Source: Fructilactobacillus cliffordii
GTDB lineage: Bacteria > Bacillota > Bacilli > Lactobacillales > Lactobacillaceae
Assembly: GCF_024029355.1 (NCBI RefSeq)
Contig: NZ_CP097117.1
Location: 930,001-994,000 of the forward strand
Direction of reading: 5' to 3'
DNA: 64,000 nt
Within the stretch, counting starts at the first letter, position 1. Every line of letters begins with the position of its first letter. Below are positions 1-8,069 of the stretch, one piece after another. The position numbers were made by a program, and so were the translations under genes. Under the pieces are notes generated by a model, which was not told the origin of the DNA, did not search any database, and was given only the letters and a program-made list of their open reading frames with translations.

Positions 1-123
1 CGTAATCTCCATCAAAAAGAAGTATAATCCAGACTTTAAAAATAAATATTTATCTTGTGAGCGACCAGCGATAAATCCGATTGCTAGTAATAAGCCAATT
101 AAAATAATGACGCTAACTATCAT
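1..123 (-). CDS. 5' end of a small membrane protein gene (partial)
   Basis: The reverse strand reads 41 codons from ATG at 123 to the window edge, with a GGAGT ribosome binding site about 5 bases upstream. The peptide begins MIVSVIILIGLLLAIGFIAG, a single hydrophobic helix, then a short polar stretch (RSQDKY) and a second hydrophobic run. This suggests a small integral membrane protein with at least two helices. The rest lies outside the window, so the family cannot be named. It is divergent from the adhesin gene downstream. Confidence 0.6.
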   Translation of the reverse strand, partial: MIVSVIILIGLLLAIGFIAGRSQDKYLFLKSGLYFFLMEIT

Positions 124-274
124 ATTGGACTCCTTTATTTAGTTTATAGCTGATTCAATCATAAAAGACCTACTCAATTAAAGAAATACCCAAAGTGAGA
201 TTAAGCAACGGAAAGATATCTCTACAATCTGAATCTTACTAAAGTCGTTTTGGGGAAAGAAAATGGTCAAAATA

Positions 275-482
275 CCTAAAATGGGAACTTATACAATTGT
301 GTTCTAATTGGGTAGCAATGATATTACACACCAGTGTATAATATCATCACTATAAACAAGAAAAGGAGGATGAATTTATAATTACAACAAAAGATGTTAA
401 TTTTAAAACCTATATAAATTAGATTTAGTTTTTACAGTGTTTTTCTATTAAGAATTTAAGCTGATGATGTTCCCATTTTAGG
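275..482. repeat. 14-bp perfect inverted repeat with arms 180 bases apart
   Basis: CCTAAAATGGGAAC at 275-288 is the exact reverse complement of GTTCCCATTTTAGG at 469-482. The intervening 180 bases contain the palindrome at 319-346 and no gene. The arms could be paired operators or the ends of a very small degraded element. No target-site duplication was recognised. Confidence 0.4.
319..346. repeat. Imperfect palindrome, candidate operator
   Basis: TGATATTA at the left and TAATATCA at the right flank a CAC/GTG core, giving a dyad of about 28 bases. The right arm contains TATAAT (337-342), so the dyad could overlap a -10 element. No good -35 was found. Its function is inferred only. Confidence 0.35.
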
Positions 483-558
483 GTTAATTTGTGGTAAGGA
501 AATTAAAATGATATATCAAAGATAAATATTCTAATTTAAAGCTAGTGAAAATTGTTCA

Positions 559-567
559 TGTTATAAT
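559..567 (+). promoter_or_regulatory. Extended -10 promoter of the LPxTG adhesin gene
   Basis: TGTTATAAT is an extended -10 (TGN plus TATAAT at 562-567) located 77 bases upstream of the chosen start. No good -35 lies 17 bases upstream, as is usual for extended -10 promoters. Its last base overlaps the first of two palindromes, which suggests repression by a DNA-binding protein. Confidence 0.45.
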
Positions 568-612
568 TCTAATTAGAAACTACGGTTTATTGAGATTTTA
601 ATCTAATTAGAT
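567..612. promoter_or_regulatory. Twin TCTAATTAGA palindromes, candidate operator
   Basis: TTCTAATTAGAA (567-578) and ATCTAATTAGAT (601-612) are both perfect 12-bp palindromes with the same 10-bp core. Their centres are 34 bp apart, about three helical turns. They lie immediately downstream of the extended -10 and upstream of the ribosome binding site. Related half-motifs TTCTAATT occur near 302 and 529. This is the geometry expected of a cooperative repressor site. Confidence 0.45.
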
Positions 613-644
613 AGCAGTAAAAACAATACGAAAGGATGGAATTA

Positions 645-3431
645 ATGAAGCGAATAGTTGAGCAACAAACTCGTCGGTATAAAATGTATAAATCCGGCAA
701 AAAGTGGATTTTTGCCGCAGTGGTCACTACGGCTATCATGTCATCAACTTATTTAACGGTTCAAGCTGAGACAACGAACCCGAGTGTAAGCAATGAAATG
801 CCCGTGAAGGATACGAGCGCTACTGATTCAAGTCAGCAAGCAACCACAACGACGCATTCGAATCTTACTAATAATGAGGCTGATACCAGAAATGGTCAGG
901 TTGTCCCGGTTGAATCTCAACCTCAAAGTGATGCTGTGGAGAGTCAAACGGGAACTAGCAGCGAAACAGAACAAGGAGTTAATGCGGGGGAATCAACTAA
1001 ACCGGACGGAACTAGCTCATTTGCTTCTGCGACGCAACCAACCGATACAAGTAATGAAAGTCTAACAGTTGATTCAAGCCAGCCTGCTAAACCGGGTGCA
1101 ACCAATCAACAACCGAATGATTTAGAGGGGGCTAACCAGCAACCTAGTAATCAAACGGTTCCGCAGGATAAGCCAGCGACGACAACTTCTGACACGGATA
1201 ACCAACTTCAGACCATTAATAATATGATAGTTAAACTAGCGGTTAGTGACAATCAAGCCATGATGACTTCGGTAGTTCCAGATCCAGCACTGCAAAAGGC
1301 GATTGCCGATGCTTATAACCAAAGCTTTTATCCTAGTTTGAACAAAACGATTCAAGAAATCACAGTGGCAGATATGCAAGCGATTAAAACGCTGCGAATC
1401 CCTTCATTTGGAAGCACTGGATATCAAGTTCTACCGCAAACTTTTGAAGGAATTCAGTACTGTACCAATTTAAAAACACTTTTTATTAGTTCCGCCGGGA
1501 ACACAGATGTTCCGAGTGACATTGATTTTTCTGCCATTGCAAAGATAACTAGCCTAGAACGATTGGACTTTGACGTCGTTCCTTTTACGACTGATAAGTT
1601 GCCCGATTTAAGCAAGTTACCATCTCTAAAAAAATTATCTATTGATCAAAGTGCTGGAGGTGATTTTTGGGCAGAGAGCTCCAATCGACTTGATAATTCA
1701 GTTTTTAAGTTGTTAGAACAGTGTCATGGATTGACTACTTTATCGATTGAAGGAACCAACATTGATTCCTTGATGGGATTAGTTGGTGTGAAAATGGCTA
1801 ATCCCAATTTGTCCACAATCATCTTTAGTAAGAATCGAATTAAAGATCTCAGCGTGTTAAAGCAAGGTTTAAATTTGGATAATGTCACTAGAATTGTTGT
1901 TAGCCAGCAGCAAGTTAGTTCCGAATATACTTTAAATCATAATGATTTTTCTTATAATCCAGAGACTCAGCAATTATCATTGCCATTTAGTAAGTTAAAG
2001 GATTTGATAATTAATCCGGATGGAACCCCTTCGTATCCAACCCGATCAACGGTAGTTAATTATAACGGGAAGTGGGTTAATGCGACTTTAACAAATAATG
2101 CTTTTGTAATTGATGGGGTAACTCAAAGTGATTTTGATAATTTGAAAGTTTTTAAATGGAAACCTGATTGGTTTTTAAGTGACGACTACAAGACGGATGG
2201 GATTTTTAATTTCGGTGGAAATGCAATTAGGCAAACAATTAATGTTGAAGCTAGCCTGCCCGGAGCCAATGTTACGGTTCAATATGTGGATGAAGCTGGC
2301 CATGAAATTGCGCCAACCGAAACGTTGACGGGAAAAATTGGTGATCCTTATACAACCCAAGCGAAGGAGATTCCGGGGTACACATTGAAGAATGTGACAG
2401 GGAACACTACAGGAACTTTTAGCGAAAATGCACAATCGGTAACTTATGTATACCAAAAGGTGGTAGATCAAAGTAGCATTACCGGCCACGATGTTACCAT
2501 TAACGTTAATGATTCGATGCCAGATGCTGCTGCTTTGGGCGCCAGTGCCACTGATCAGGCTGGGAAAAGCATTCCAGTAACCTTGGATACGAGTGCGGTT
2601 GACCTGGCTAAACCGGGTAGTTATCCCGTAACCATTACTGCTTCTAATGGGCTTAGTAAAATCGTTTATGTTCATGTATTGGCTCAGCAACCGGTTGCCG
2701 GTGCTGAGGTTACAGTCCAGTATTTAGATGAAAATGGTCATGAAATTGCGCCAACAGAAACGTTAACGGGAAAGATTGGTGATCCGTATACAACACAAGT
2801 AAAAGAGATTGCTGGCTATATCCTTAAAAAAGTAACGGGTAATGCCACGGGAACTTTCAGTGAAAAGGTGCAATCGGTCATTTACGTATATCAAAAAGTA
2901 GCAGATCAAAGTAATGTTACCGGTCATGATGTGACCATTGACGTCAATAGTCCACTGCCAAATGTTAATGACTTGGGAGCTAGTGCGACCGATCAAAATG
3001 GAAAGACCATTCCAATCACTTTAGATACGAGTGCGGTCGATGTAACTACGCCTGGTAGTTATCCCGTTATAATTAAGGCTGCTAATGGATTAACTAAAAC
3101 AGTGTATGTCCACGTAGTTGCTTTAGCTGTTCCTGAAACGCCGAATGATTCAGATGGGAATGGTTCTAGTGATGCAATTACTAAAACCCCGGGAGAGAAC
3201 CTCACTAAAGATAATCGGAGTGGGTTTCAAAATGATCTTCATGGATTTATAGTGGATGATAAAGGAACTAATTTTAGTCAGTCACAAACCAAACAGACGC
3301 AATCTAATCGAAAGTTACCAGCAACGGGTCAACGCCAATCAAGCTTGTTTTTGTTACTTGTTGAAGTTGCCCTCGGGTTAGCATTAATGGTTTGGGCATT
3401 TTTACAAGTAGAGCGTAGAAAACGCAAGTAA
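645..3431 (+). CDS. LPxTG-anchored LRR/MucBP adhesin
   Basis: A 928-aa cell-wall-anchored surface protein. The start at 645 is preferred over the ATG at 636 because the ribosome binding site GAAAGGA overlaps 636 and lies 8 bases before 645. Residues 11-22 carry the KxYKxGKxW signal (YKMYKSGKKW), with a hydrophobic core ending near QAE at 42. Residues 43-200 are low-complexity Ser/Thr/Gln/Asn. Residues about 210-480 resemble leucine-rich repeats. Two units follow, each a MucBP domain (about 540-606 and 684-753) plus an Ig-like domain beginning TGHDVTI (about 608-680 and 756-826). LPATG lies near 891, then a hydrophobic helix and a basic tail for sortase anchoring. Family knowledge suggests mucus or host-surface binding; the ligand is unknown. 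Confidence 0.9.
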   Translation: MKRIVEQQTRRYKMYKSGKKWIFAAVVTTAIMSSTYLTVQAETTNPSVSNEMPVKDTSATDSSQQATTTTHSNLTNNEADTRNGQVVPVESQPQSDAVESQTGTSSETEQGVNAGESTKPDGTSSFASATQPTDTSNESLTVDSSQPAKPGATNQQPNDLEGANQQPSNQTVPQDKPATTTSDTDNQLQTINNMIVKLAVSDNQAMMTSVVPDPALQKAIADAYNQSFYPSLNKTIQEITVADMQAIKTLRIPSFGSTGYQVLPQTFEGIQYCTNLKTLFISSAGNTDVPSDIDFSAIAKITSLERLDFDVVPFTTDKLPDLSKLPSLKKLSIDQSAGGDFWAESSNRLDNSVFKLLEQCHGLTTLSIEGTNIDSLMGLVGVKMANPNLSTIIFSKNRIKDLSVLKQGLNLDNVTRIVVSQQQVSSEYTLNHNDFSYNPETQQLSLPFSKLKDLIINPDGTPSYPTRSTVVNYNGKWVNATLTNNAFVIDGVTQSDFDNLKVFKWKPDWFLSDDYKTDGIFNFGGNAIRQTINVEASLPGANVTVQYVDEAGHEIAPTETLTGKIGDPYTTQAKEIPGYTLKNVTGNTTGTFSENAQSVTYVYQKVVDQSSITGHDVTINVNDSMPDAAALGASATDQAGKSIPVTLDTSAVDLAKPGSYPVTITASNGLSKIVYVHVLAQQPVAGAEVTVQYLDENGHEIAPTETLTGKIGDPYTTQVKEIAGYILKKVTGNATGTFSEKVQSVIYVYQKVADQSNVTGHDVTIDVNSPLPNVNDLGASATDQNGKTIPITLDTSAVDVTTPGSYPVIIKAANGLTKTVYVHVVALAVPETPNDSDGNGSSDAITKTPGENLTKDNRSGFQNDLHGFIVDDKGTNFSQSQTKQTQSNRKLPATGQRQSSLFLLLVEVALGLALMVWAFLQVERRKRK

Positions 3432-3480
3432 CTTAAATTAGTTAGTTTTAATTGATTTAGACTTGAACATGGTTATGTAA

Positions 3481-3515
3481 CACCCCATAAAAATTAAATT
3501 TTATGGGGTGTTTTT
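3481..3515 (+). terminator. Rho-independent terminator of the adhesin gene
   Basis: CACCCCATAAAA pairs with TTTTATGGGGTG, followed by a run of five T. It ends the adhesin transcript and isolates it from the next operon. Confidence 0.85.
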
Positions 3516-3633
3516 ATGTAGAAAGATGGTTTAAAAAGCGCACAGTAAATTGTAAAATGAGACTAACCGTTGACCTTGGAGAAATAAGATTATGATGGAA
3601 TGAAAGTAATTAAGCAGTTAGGTTGGATCTAAA

Positions 3634-4068
3634 ATGAGTAAGAAAAAAGCAAAAAGACAAGCCAAAGTAGAAAAGCAAATTAGTGACCAGTATGGCGATC
3701 AAGAAGTTAAACAATCGCAACAGAACTGGAATAGTTATAGCGATGAAAAAAAGGCCGCGATTATCAAAGAAAGTAACGAGATTTTCGTAGACCTTGCTAA
3801 ACTAAAGGATGAGGATCCAGACAGTGAAAAGGTTCAACAACTGATGGTGAGATGGCATCAATTTCTGCTGAACTTTTATAATCCTAGCATTGAGCTATTA
3901 AGAGGATTGAACGAAATGTACGCTGACGATCCAAAATTTAAAAAGAAATTCGAGAAAATTGACCCGGATTTACCGGACTTCTTGCATGCTTCAATCGATA
4001 CGTATGTTGATAAGTTGGAAGACCAATGGGTTGAAGAAAACCAAAATACATTAGATAACGAACTATAG
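3634..4068 (+). CDS. Stand-alone TipAS-like domain protein
   Basis: A 144-aa, highly charged, all-helical soluble protein. Its body matches the TipAS drug-recognition domain of MerR-type regulators: a QSQQNWNSYSDEKKAAIIKE segment followed by RWHQFL, then GLNEMYADDPKF and FLHASIDTY. The N-terminal MerR helix-turn-helix is absent; a short Lys-rich tail (KKKAKRQAK) replaces it. The Cys residues that capture thiopeptides in classical TipAS are also absent (FYNPSIELLRGLNEMY here), so covalent thiostrepton binding is unlikely. The ribosome binding site is weak. The gene is 14 bases upstream of an AAA+ ATPase gene and probably forms a two-gene operon with it. A sensor or adaptor role for the ATPase is inference. 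Confidence 0.75.
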   Translation: MSKKKAKRQAKVEKQISDQYGDQEVKQSQQNWNSYSDEKKAAIIKESNEIFVDLAKLKDEDPDSEKVQQLMVRWHQFLLNFYNPSIELLRGLNEMYADDPKFKKKFEKIDPDLPDFLHASIDTYVDKLEDQWVEENQNTLDNEL

Positions 4069-4082
4069 ATAGGAAAGGAAAG

Positions 4083-4973
4083 ATGGCAAAGGTTGATAGA
4101 GCGGGCGAACGAACGACGGGCCCATTAAAATTAAAACCGAAAGCACCAACCAAAACCGCTGATTTAGTTTTCCCGGTGGAAGAACCTAAACGAGATTTAA
4201 AGAACCTGATTGTCTCCGATGAGGTGGCTAACCAAATTCAGAGTTTAATCTCTAAAATTGAAAATTATGACTTGCTCTACAATCAGTTTGGACTGCGAGA
4301 AATTGATTCTACCGGGGGACGCACCGTAATTAACTTGTACGGATTGCCCGGGACTGGGAAAAGTTTTGCCGCAGAAGCCATTGCCAAGGAAATGGGCAAA
4401 AAGGTGATCAAAGTTAACTACGCGGACATTGAATCTAAGTACGTGGGGGAAACGCCGAAGAACATTAAGCTCCTGTTTAAAGAGGCAAGGGATACGGATG
4501 CCGTTTTAATCTTTGATGAAGCGGATTCCATCCTGGGTCGCCGGTTAGACAGCGTAACGAAAAGTACGGATCACGCCGTTAATTTGACTAAATCAGTCAT
4601 GCTGCTGGAGTTAGATAACTTCGAAGGGATTACGATTTTTACGACCAACTTCGGAAAAAACTATGACCCAGCCTTTTTACGGCGGATTATTGGTAACATT
4701 GAATTCTCATTGCCGGAAAAAGAGGCACGGCGGAAGATTTTAGAAAAGTTGATTCCAGCTAAGCTACCGGTTGCTTTATCTGCAGCCGATTGGGATGAGA
4801 TTTTAGCTAATACCGATGGCTTTTCTGGGGGAGACCTGTTAAACGTAGTAGTTTACGCAAGCTCCCATGCGGTAGAACGTGATGGCGCTAAGTGTAAAGT
4901 GGGACTCAATGACTTTAACGATGCCATTGAGTTAATTAAAAAGTCGAAACAAGAATTGGCCCAGCAAAAATAA
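4083..4973 (+). CDS. AAA+ ATPase partnered with the TipAS-like protein
   Basis: A 296-aa single-domain AAA+ ATPase, preceded by AGGAAAGGAAAG. Visible motifs are Walker A GLPGTGKS (87-94), the pore-loop-like YVGETPKNI (120-128), Walker B VLIFDEAD (141-148), sensor-1 TTN (187-189), arginine-finger region FLRR (198-201) and sensor-2 GFSGGDL (246-252). The pattern resembles classical AAA proteins of the Vps4/spastin/FtsH kind, but no protease or membrane segment is present. The first 40 residues are a basic, Pro-rich tail. A strong terminator follows, so with the 144-aa TipAS-like gene it forms a closed module. It may remodel protein assemblies; substrate and trigger are unknown. Confidence 0.85.
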   Translation: MAKVDRAGERTTGPLKLKPKAPTKTADLVFPVEEPKRDLKNLIVSDEVANQIQSLISKIENYDLLYNQFGLREIDSTGGRTVINLYGLPGTGKSFAAEAIAKEMGKKVIKVNYADIESKYVGETPKNIKLLFKEARDTDAVLIFDEADSILGRRLDSVTKSTDHAVNLTKSVMLLELDNFEGITIFTTNFGKNYDPAFLRRIIGNIEFSLPEKEARRKILEKLIPAKLPVALSAADWDEILANTDGFSGGDLLNVVVYASSHAVERDGAKCKVGLNDFNDAIELIKKSKQELAQQK

Positions 4974-4990
4974 TTTGTGGAAAAATTAAA

Positions 4991-5034
4991 GCGCCTGAAT
5001 CACTGAAAGAATCGGTGGTTCAGGCGTTTTTATT
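4991..5034 (+). terminator. Terminator of the TipAS/AAA operon
   Basis: CGCCTGAATCACTG pairs with CGGTGGTTCAGGCG, followed by TTTTT. Confidence 0.85.
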
Positions 5035-5308
5035 ATTTATATTATTAATGATAAGAGAAAGGCATAAATAATTTTGAAATTCAAATTAATACCTAATTAC
5101 TAATAAGGATTAATGTCATCATTAATGATAAAATTATATAGAAAGAAGATTTTCATTTTCATTATGTTTTAAAAATTTTTAACGCTACCCACACATAATT
5201 ATGTGTAGATGGTTTATTGTGAAAAAATATTAATATCATATAATTTATATCTAAATCAACTTTATTGTATGTAATTACATTCATATTAGTTCAAACATAA
5301 TTTATTTT

Positions 5309-5341
5309 CTCTACATTTTCTCTACATTTTCTCTACATTTT
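5309..5341 (+). repeat. First block of three 11-bp direct repeats
   Basis: Three perfect head-to-tail copies of CTCTACATTTT. The identical block occurs again starting exactly 99 bases later, a multiple of the 11-bp unit. The arrangement resembles iterons or a multimeric operator. No spacer structure of a CRISPR array is present. Confidence 0.85.
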
Positions 5342-5407
5342 TGTGAAGAGAAGATTAACACGGATATCTTAATTGCCTACTATATCAGCTTTTTAATAAT
5401 ATTTAAT

Positions 5408-5440
5408 CTCTACATTTTCTCTACATTTTCTCTACATTTT
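5408..5440 (+). repeat. Second block of three 11-bp direct repeats
   Basis: Three more perfect copies of CTCTACATTTT, ending 16 bases before the ATG of the AlbA_2 gene and directly beside its ribosome binding site (GGAAAGG). Binding here would block transcription or translation, so autoregulation by the encoded protein is a natural hypothesis. Confidence 0.85.
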
Positions 5441-5456
5441 TACGGAAAGGTTTTTT

Positions 5457-6965
5457 ATGAAAAAGAAATTTAAAGATTTATCTAAAGAGAATCATCAGAT
5501 AGAGTATAAAAAATGTGAAAAAAAGTTTCCTAAGGAAGCTTGGGAATCTATTGCATCCTTTGAAAATACTGATGGAGGAACCATATATCTTGGTATTGAC
5601 GAAAATAAAGAATTTATTAATGGAATATCTAATAATGTTGTTCAAAAAATACATGAACAATTTTGGGATGGAATTAATAATGGGGTATTATCTTATTCAA
5701 CTATTAAGAACGATGATATTAAGGATATACAATGTGAAAATGGTAGAACTGTAATTAAAATATCAGTAAGAAAGTCTACTCATCATAGGCCGGTATTTTA
5801 TAAAGGTAATGCTTATATTAGAAAGGGTCCTAATGATTATAAAATAAGTTTAGAAGAAGCTTTAACAATTAAAAGGGATAATGATTTAAATTTAGATAGA
5901 AAGCTGATGAGAGGGACATCTATATCTGATTTAAACATGGAAGATATAGATAGATACAGGAGTAAGTTGTTTGAAGATCCAATACAACAAGAAAGACTTG
6001 GTAAATTACCATTAAATGTTTTTTTGCAACGATTGAATGTTATAGATTATGATGAAAATGAAAATTTATTTGTAACTCTTGGTGGTTTGTTATTTTTTGG
6101 TAAAACAAATGTAATTATAAAGCATATACCACATTTTCAATTAGATTATTTTGATAAATCTAATCCACTTCATGAAAGATACTCTAACAGAATTTCAAGC
6201 ATTGTATATGATTTCAATATATACTCATTTTATAATAATGTTATAAGTGAACTTTATAGTGGGGTGAAAAATAGATTTTCTATTAGTGAAAAAAATGGTG
6301 AAAGAATTGAAACAGGAAGTACAATGAGGAAAGCTCTTCGAGAAGCACTTATTAATACACTTATGCATGCGGATTATGAACAATCTGGATATATAAGAAT
6401 AACTGTTACACCTGAAAATTATTTGTTTGAAAATCCTGGTACCTTATTAATTACACCGGAACAGTTTTTTAATGAAATAAAAACGAAAGTTCGAAATCCA
6501 ATAATTTCTTCATTGTTTGTAAAAATTGGTCTTGGTGAAAGGGAAGGTTATGGGGGAGAAACAATACAAAATGCTGCTACGATGAATAAATTAAAGTCAC
6601 CTGAAATATATAGCTCAGATAATATAACTCATTTGAAAATATGGTCAATTGATTTTTTAACATCATTAGATAATAAATCAATAAATGATTATGAAAAAAA
6701 TATTATAAAGGTAATTCTAAAATCAGAGCCTATTCCAATATCTAGAAAAAAGATTCAGGATGTTACAAAATTATCTTATAGCATCACAAATAGAAACTTA
6801 TCGTCCCTTATTGACAAAAAAATAATAGATAAAGTAGGTAATGGAAGAGGTACTAAATATTCTATGAAAAATTCATCAAAAACTCTTATGAGACAAATGC
6901 AGGCTTTTCCTGATATTTTAAGAGAAATAATAAAAAAAGAAGGTGATAATTTTCATCTTAGTTAA
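5457..6965 (+). CDS. AlbA_2 (Schlafen-like) ATP-binding protein, COG2865-type
   Basis: A 502-aa protein. The N-terminus (about 12-125) is an AlbA_2/Schlafen-type domain, recognisable from EYKKCEKKFPKEAWESIASF, NTDGGTIYLGID and YIRKGPNDY. A GHKL-type ATP-binding region follows near residues 294-380 with REALINTLMHADY, then ENPGTL, RNPIIS and GYGGETI. The C-terminus (about 410-475) looks like a winged helix. Such proteins are annotated as putative transcriptional regulators or DNA-binding ATPases; some lie in defence or mobile regions. The gene is far richer in AT than its neighbours, uses AT-ending codons heavily, stands alone between two terminators and has repeat arrays upstream. Acquisition by transfer is likely; the actual function is unknown. 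Confidence 0.8.
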   Translation: MKKKFKDLSKENHQIEYKKCEKKFPKEAWESIASFENTDGGTIYLGIDENKEFINGISNNVVQKIHEQFWDGINNGVLSYSTIKNDDIKDIQCENGRTVIKISVRKSTHHRPVFYKGNAYIRKGPNDYKISLEEALTIKRDNDLNLDRKLMRGTSISDLNMEDIDRYRSKLFEDPIQQERLGKLPLNVFLQRLNVIDYDENENLFVTLGGLLFFGKTNVIIKHIPHFQLDYFDKSNPLHERYSNRISSIVYDFNIYSFYNNVISELYSGVKNRFSISEKNGERIETGSTMRKALREALINTLMHADYEQSGYIRITVTPENYLFENPGTLLITPEQFFNEIKTKVRNPIISSLFVKIGLGEREGYGGETIQNAATMNKLKSPEIYSSDNITHLKIWSIDFLTSLDNKSINDYEKNIIKVILKSEPIPISRKKIQDVTKLSYSITNRNLSSLIDKKIIDKVGNGRGTKYSMKNSSKTLMRQMQAFPDILREIIKKEGDNFHLS

Positions 6966-6987
6966 ACATAAATATAATATTTACTTA

Positions 6988-7026
6988 TAAAAAAGTCTAT
7001 CTCAATTGAGAGGTAGACTTTTTCTA
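6988..7026 (+). terminator. Terminator after the AlbA_2 gene
   Basis: AAAAGTCTATCTC pairs with GAGAGGTAGACTTTTT around an AATT loop. The A-run at the left and T-run at the right let it serve the convergent gene at 7041 as well. Confidence 0.8.
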
Positions 7027-7040
7027 ATGCACTGTTTTAA

Positions 7041-8069
7041 TTAATTTTTCACGACCACTTTTCCCATCATCTGATGGCTTTCCACTAGTTTAGTGGCCGC
7101 TCGCAAGTTTTCGGCGTTGATGGGGTTAAACGTTTTGGTTAACGTGGATTGTAATTGGTCTTGATCTAGGAGTTGACTCACTTGGTCTAGGATTTCGTGT
7201 TGAGTAATCAAGTTTGGGGTTTGATACCACGACTTGGTGTACATCCATTCCCAACCAAAGCGAATCATCTTTCGTTTCAATGGTTGAAAGTTAAGGTCCT
7301 TCCCGCTTCCTGTCGTCGAAACAATGGTTCCGAGGGGAGCGATTAACTGACTGATGTCATCCCAATAGTGATCCAGATTTTGGAGTTCGAGGACGTAGTT
7401 AACCGTTTCAAATCCCAGCTGATGCACTTGTTCTACCAGATTTTGATGATAATCAACCGTATAATCGGCACCATGTTGCAACGTCCAGTCCTTGGTTTGC
7501 GGGGTTCCGGCGGTAGCAATGCCTTGCAGTCCGGCTAAGTGGGCTAACTGGGTAGCCACGGATCCGACGCCCCCAGCGCCGTTAATGATTAAAATCGATT
7601 GTTGGGCATTAGCTTCGTGATTGTGTAAGTCGATGTTCATTTGCTCAAATAATGATTCCCAGGCGGTTAAACTCGTGAGGGGCATGGCGGCTGCTTCGGC
7701 AGTAGTTAGTTGCTGTGGAGCATGACCGACAATGCGTTCGTCGACAGCTTGATATTCACTATTGCTGCCGGGTCGGTTGTAAGCTCCCGCGTAAAAGACG
7801 CGGTCGCCGACGTGGAACAGACTTACAGCAGAGCCAGTTTTGACCACGGTACCAACCGCATCGTAGCCAATGATTTTGGGTTCAGTTAGAGTTGATGATT
7901 GTCTCTTGCGGGTAAAGATATCGACCGGATTTACTGAGACAGCGTCGACTTGAACCAGCAAATCGTGTTCTGCAAGCGTTGGAATAGCCGTTTTAAATTC
8001 GAAGAAACTCTCGGGATTATCAATGGGTAAATAGTGGGTGTAGCCGATGGAATTCATAAGTTCTGGCAT
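7041..8069 (-). CDS. MDR-family quinone oxidoreductase-type dehydrogenase
   Basis: A 342-aa medium-chain dehydrogenase/reductase. The start at 8069 (MPELMNSIGYTHY) is chosen because AAAGGAGC lies just upstream; the longer frame to 8135 has no such site. The N-terminal GroES-like domain contains VSVNPVD and GYDAVGTV; the nucleotide-binding fold has GAGGVGSVATQLA near residue 165. The structural zinc Cys cluster of true alcohol dehydrogenases is missing, as in zinc-independent quinone oxidoreductases. It probably reduces quinones or enones with NADPH. It is a single gene, divergent from the GNAT gene. Confidence 0.85.
   Translation of the reverse strand: MPELMNSIGYTHYLPIDNPESFFEFKTAIPTLAEHDLLVQVDAVSVNPVDIFTRKRQSSTLTEPKIIGYDAVGTVVKTGSAVSLFHVGDRVFYAGAYNRPGSNSEYQAVDERIVGHAPQQLTTAEAAAMPLTSLTAWESLFEQMNIDLHNHEANAQQSILIINGAGGVGSVATQLAHLAGLQGIATAGTPQTKDWTLQHGADYTVDYHQNLVEQVHQLGFETVNYVLELQNLDHYWDDISQLIAPLGTIVSTTGSGKDLNFQPLKRKMIRFGWEWMYTKSWYQTPNLITQHEILDQVSQLLDQDQLQSTLTKTFNPINAENLRAATKLVESHQMMGKVVVKN

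Larger units (their letters stand above)
124..644. other. AT-rich intergenic region with operator-like repeats
   Basis: No convincing gene lies in these 520 bases. A strong ribosome-binding-like AAAGGAGG at about 361-368 is followed only by ATG and three codons to a stop, so a decayed gene start is possible. The region contains a 28-base imperfect palindrome (319-346), a perfect 14-bp inverted repeat in two arms (275-288 and 469-482), and two short palindromes just before the adhesin start. It looks like a regulatory region for the divergent genes on either side. Confidence 0.5.
5035..5456. other. AT-rich intergenic region upstream of the AlbA_2 gene
   Basis: About 420 bases without a supported gene. 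It holds a perfect 16-bp palindrome ACACATAATTATGTGT at 5191-5206 and two identical 33-bp blocks of 11-bp direct repeats (5309-5341 and 5408-5440), listed separately. The composition is strongly AT-rich, like the gene it precedes, so the whole 5.0-7.0 kb stretch appears foreign to its neighbours. Confidence 0.6.

Noticed and set aside
275..482. IS element or transposon remnant
   Set aside because: The 14-bp inverted repeat is intriguing, but no transposase fragment or target-site duplication is visible.
2175..2996. Reverse-strand frames opposite the adhesin gene
   Set aside because: They are antisense to the duplicated MucBP/Ig units and repeat each other only because the coding strand does.
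5309..5440. Possible CRISPR array
   Set aside because: The 11-bp units are contiguous within each block and lack regular unique spacers; no cas genes are present.
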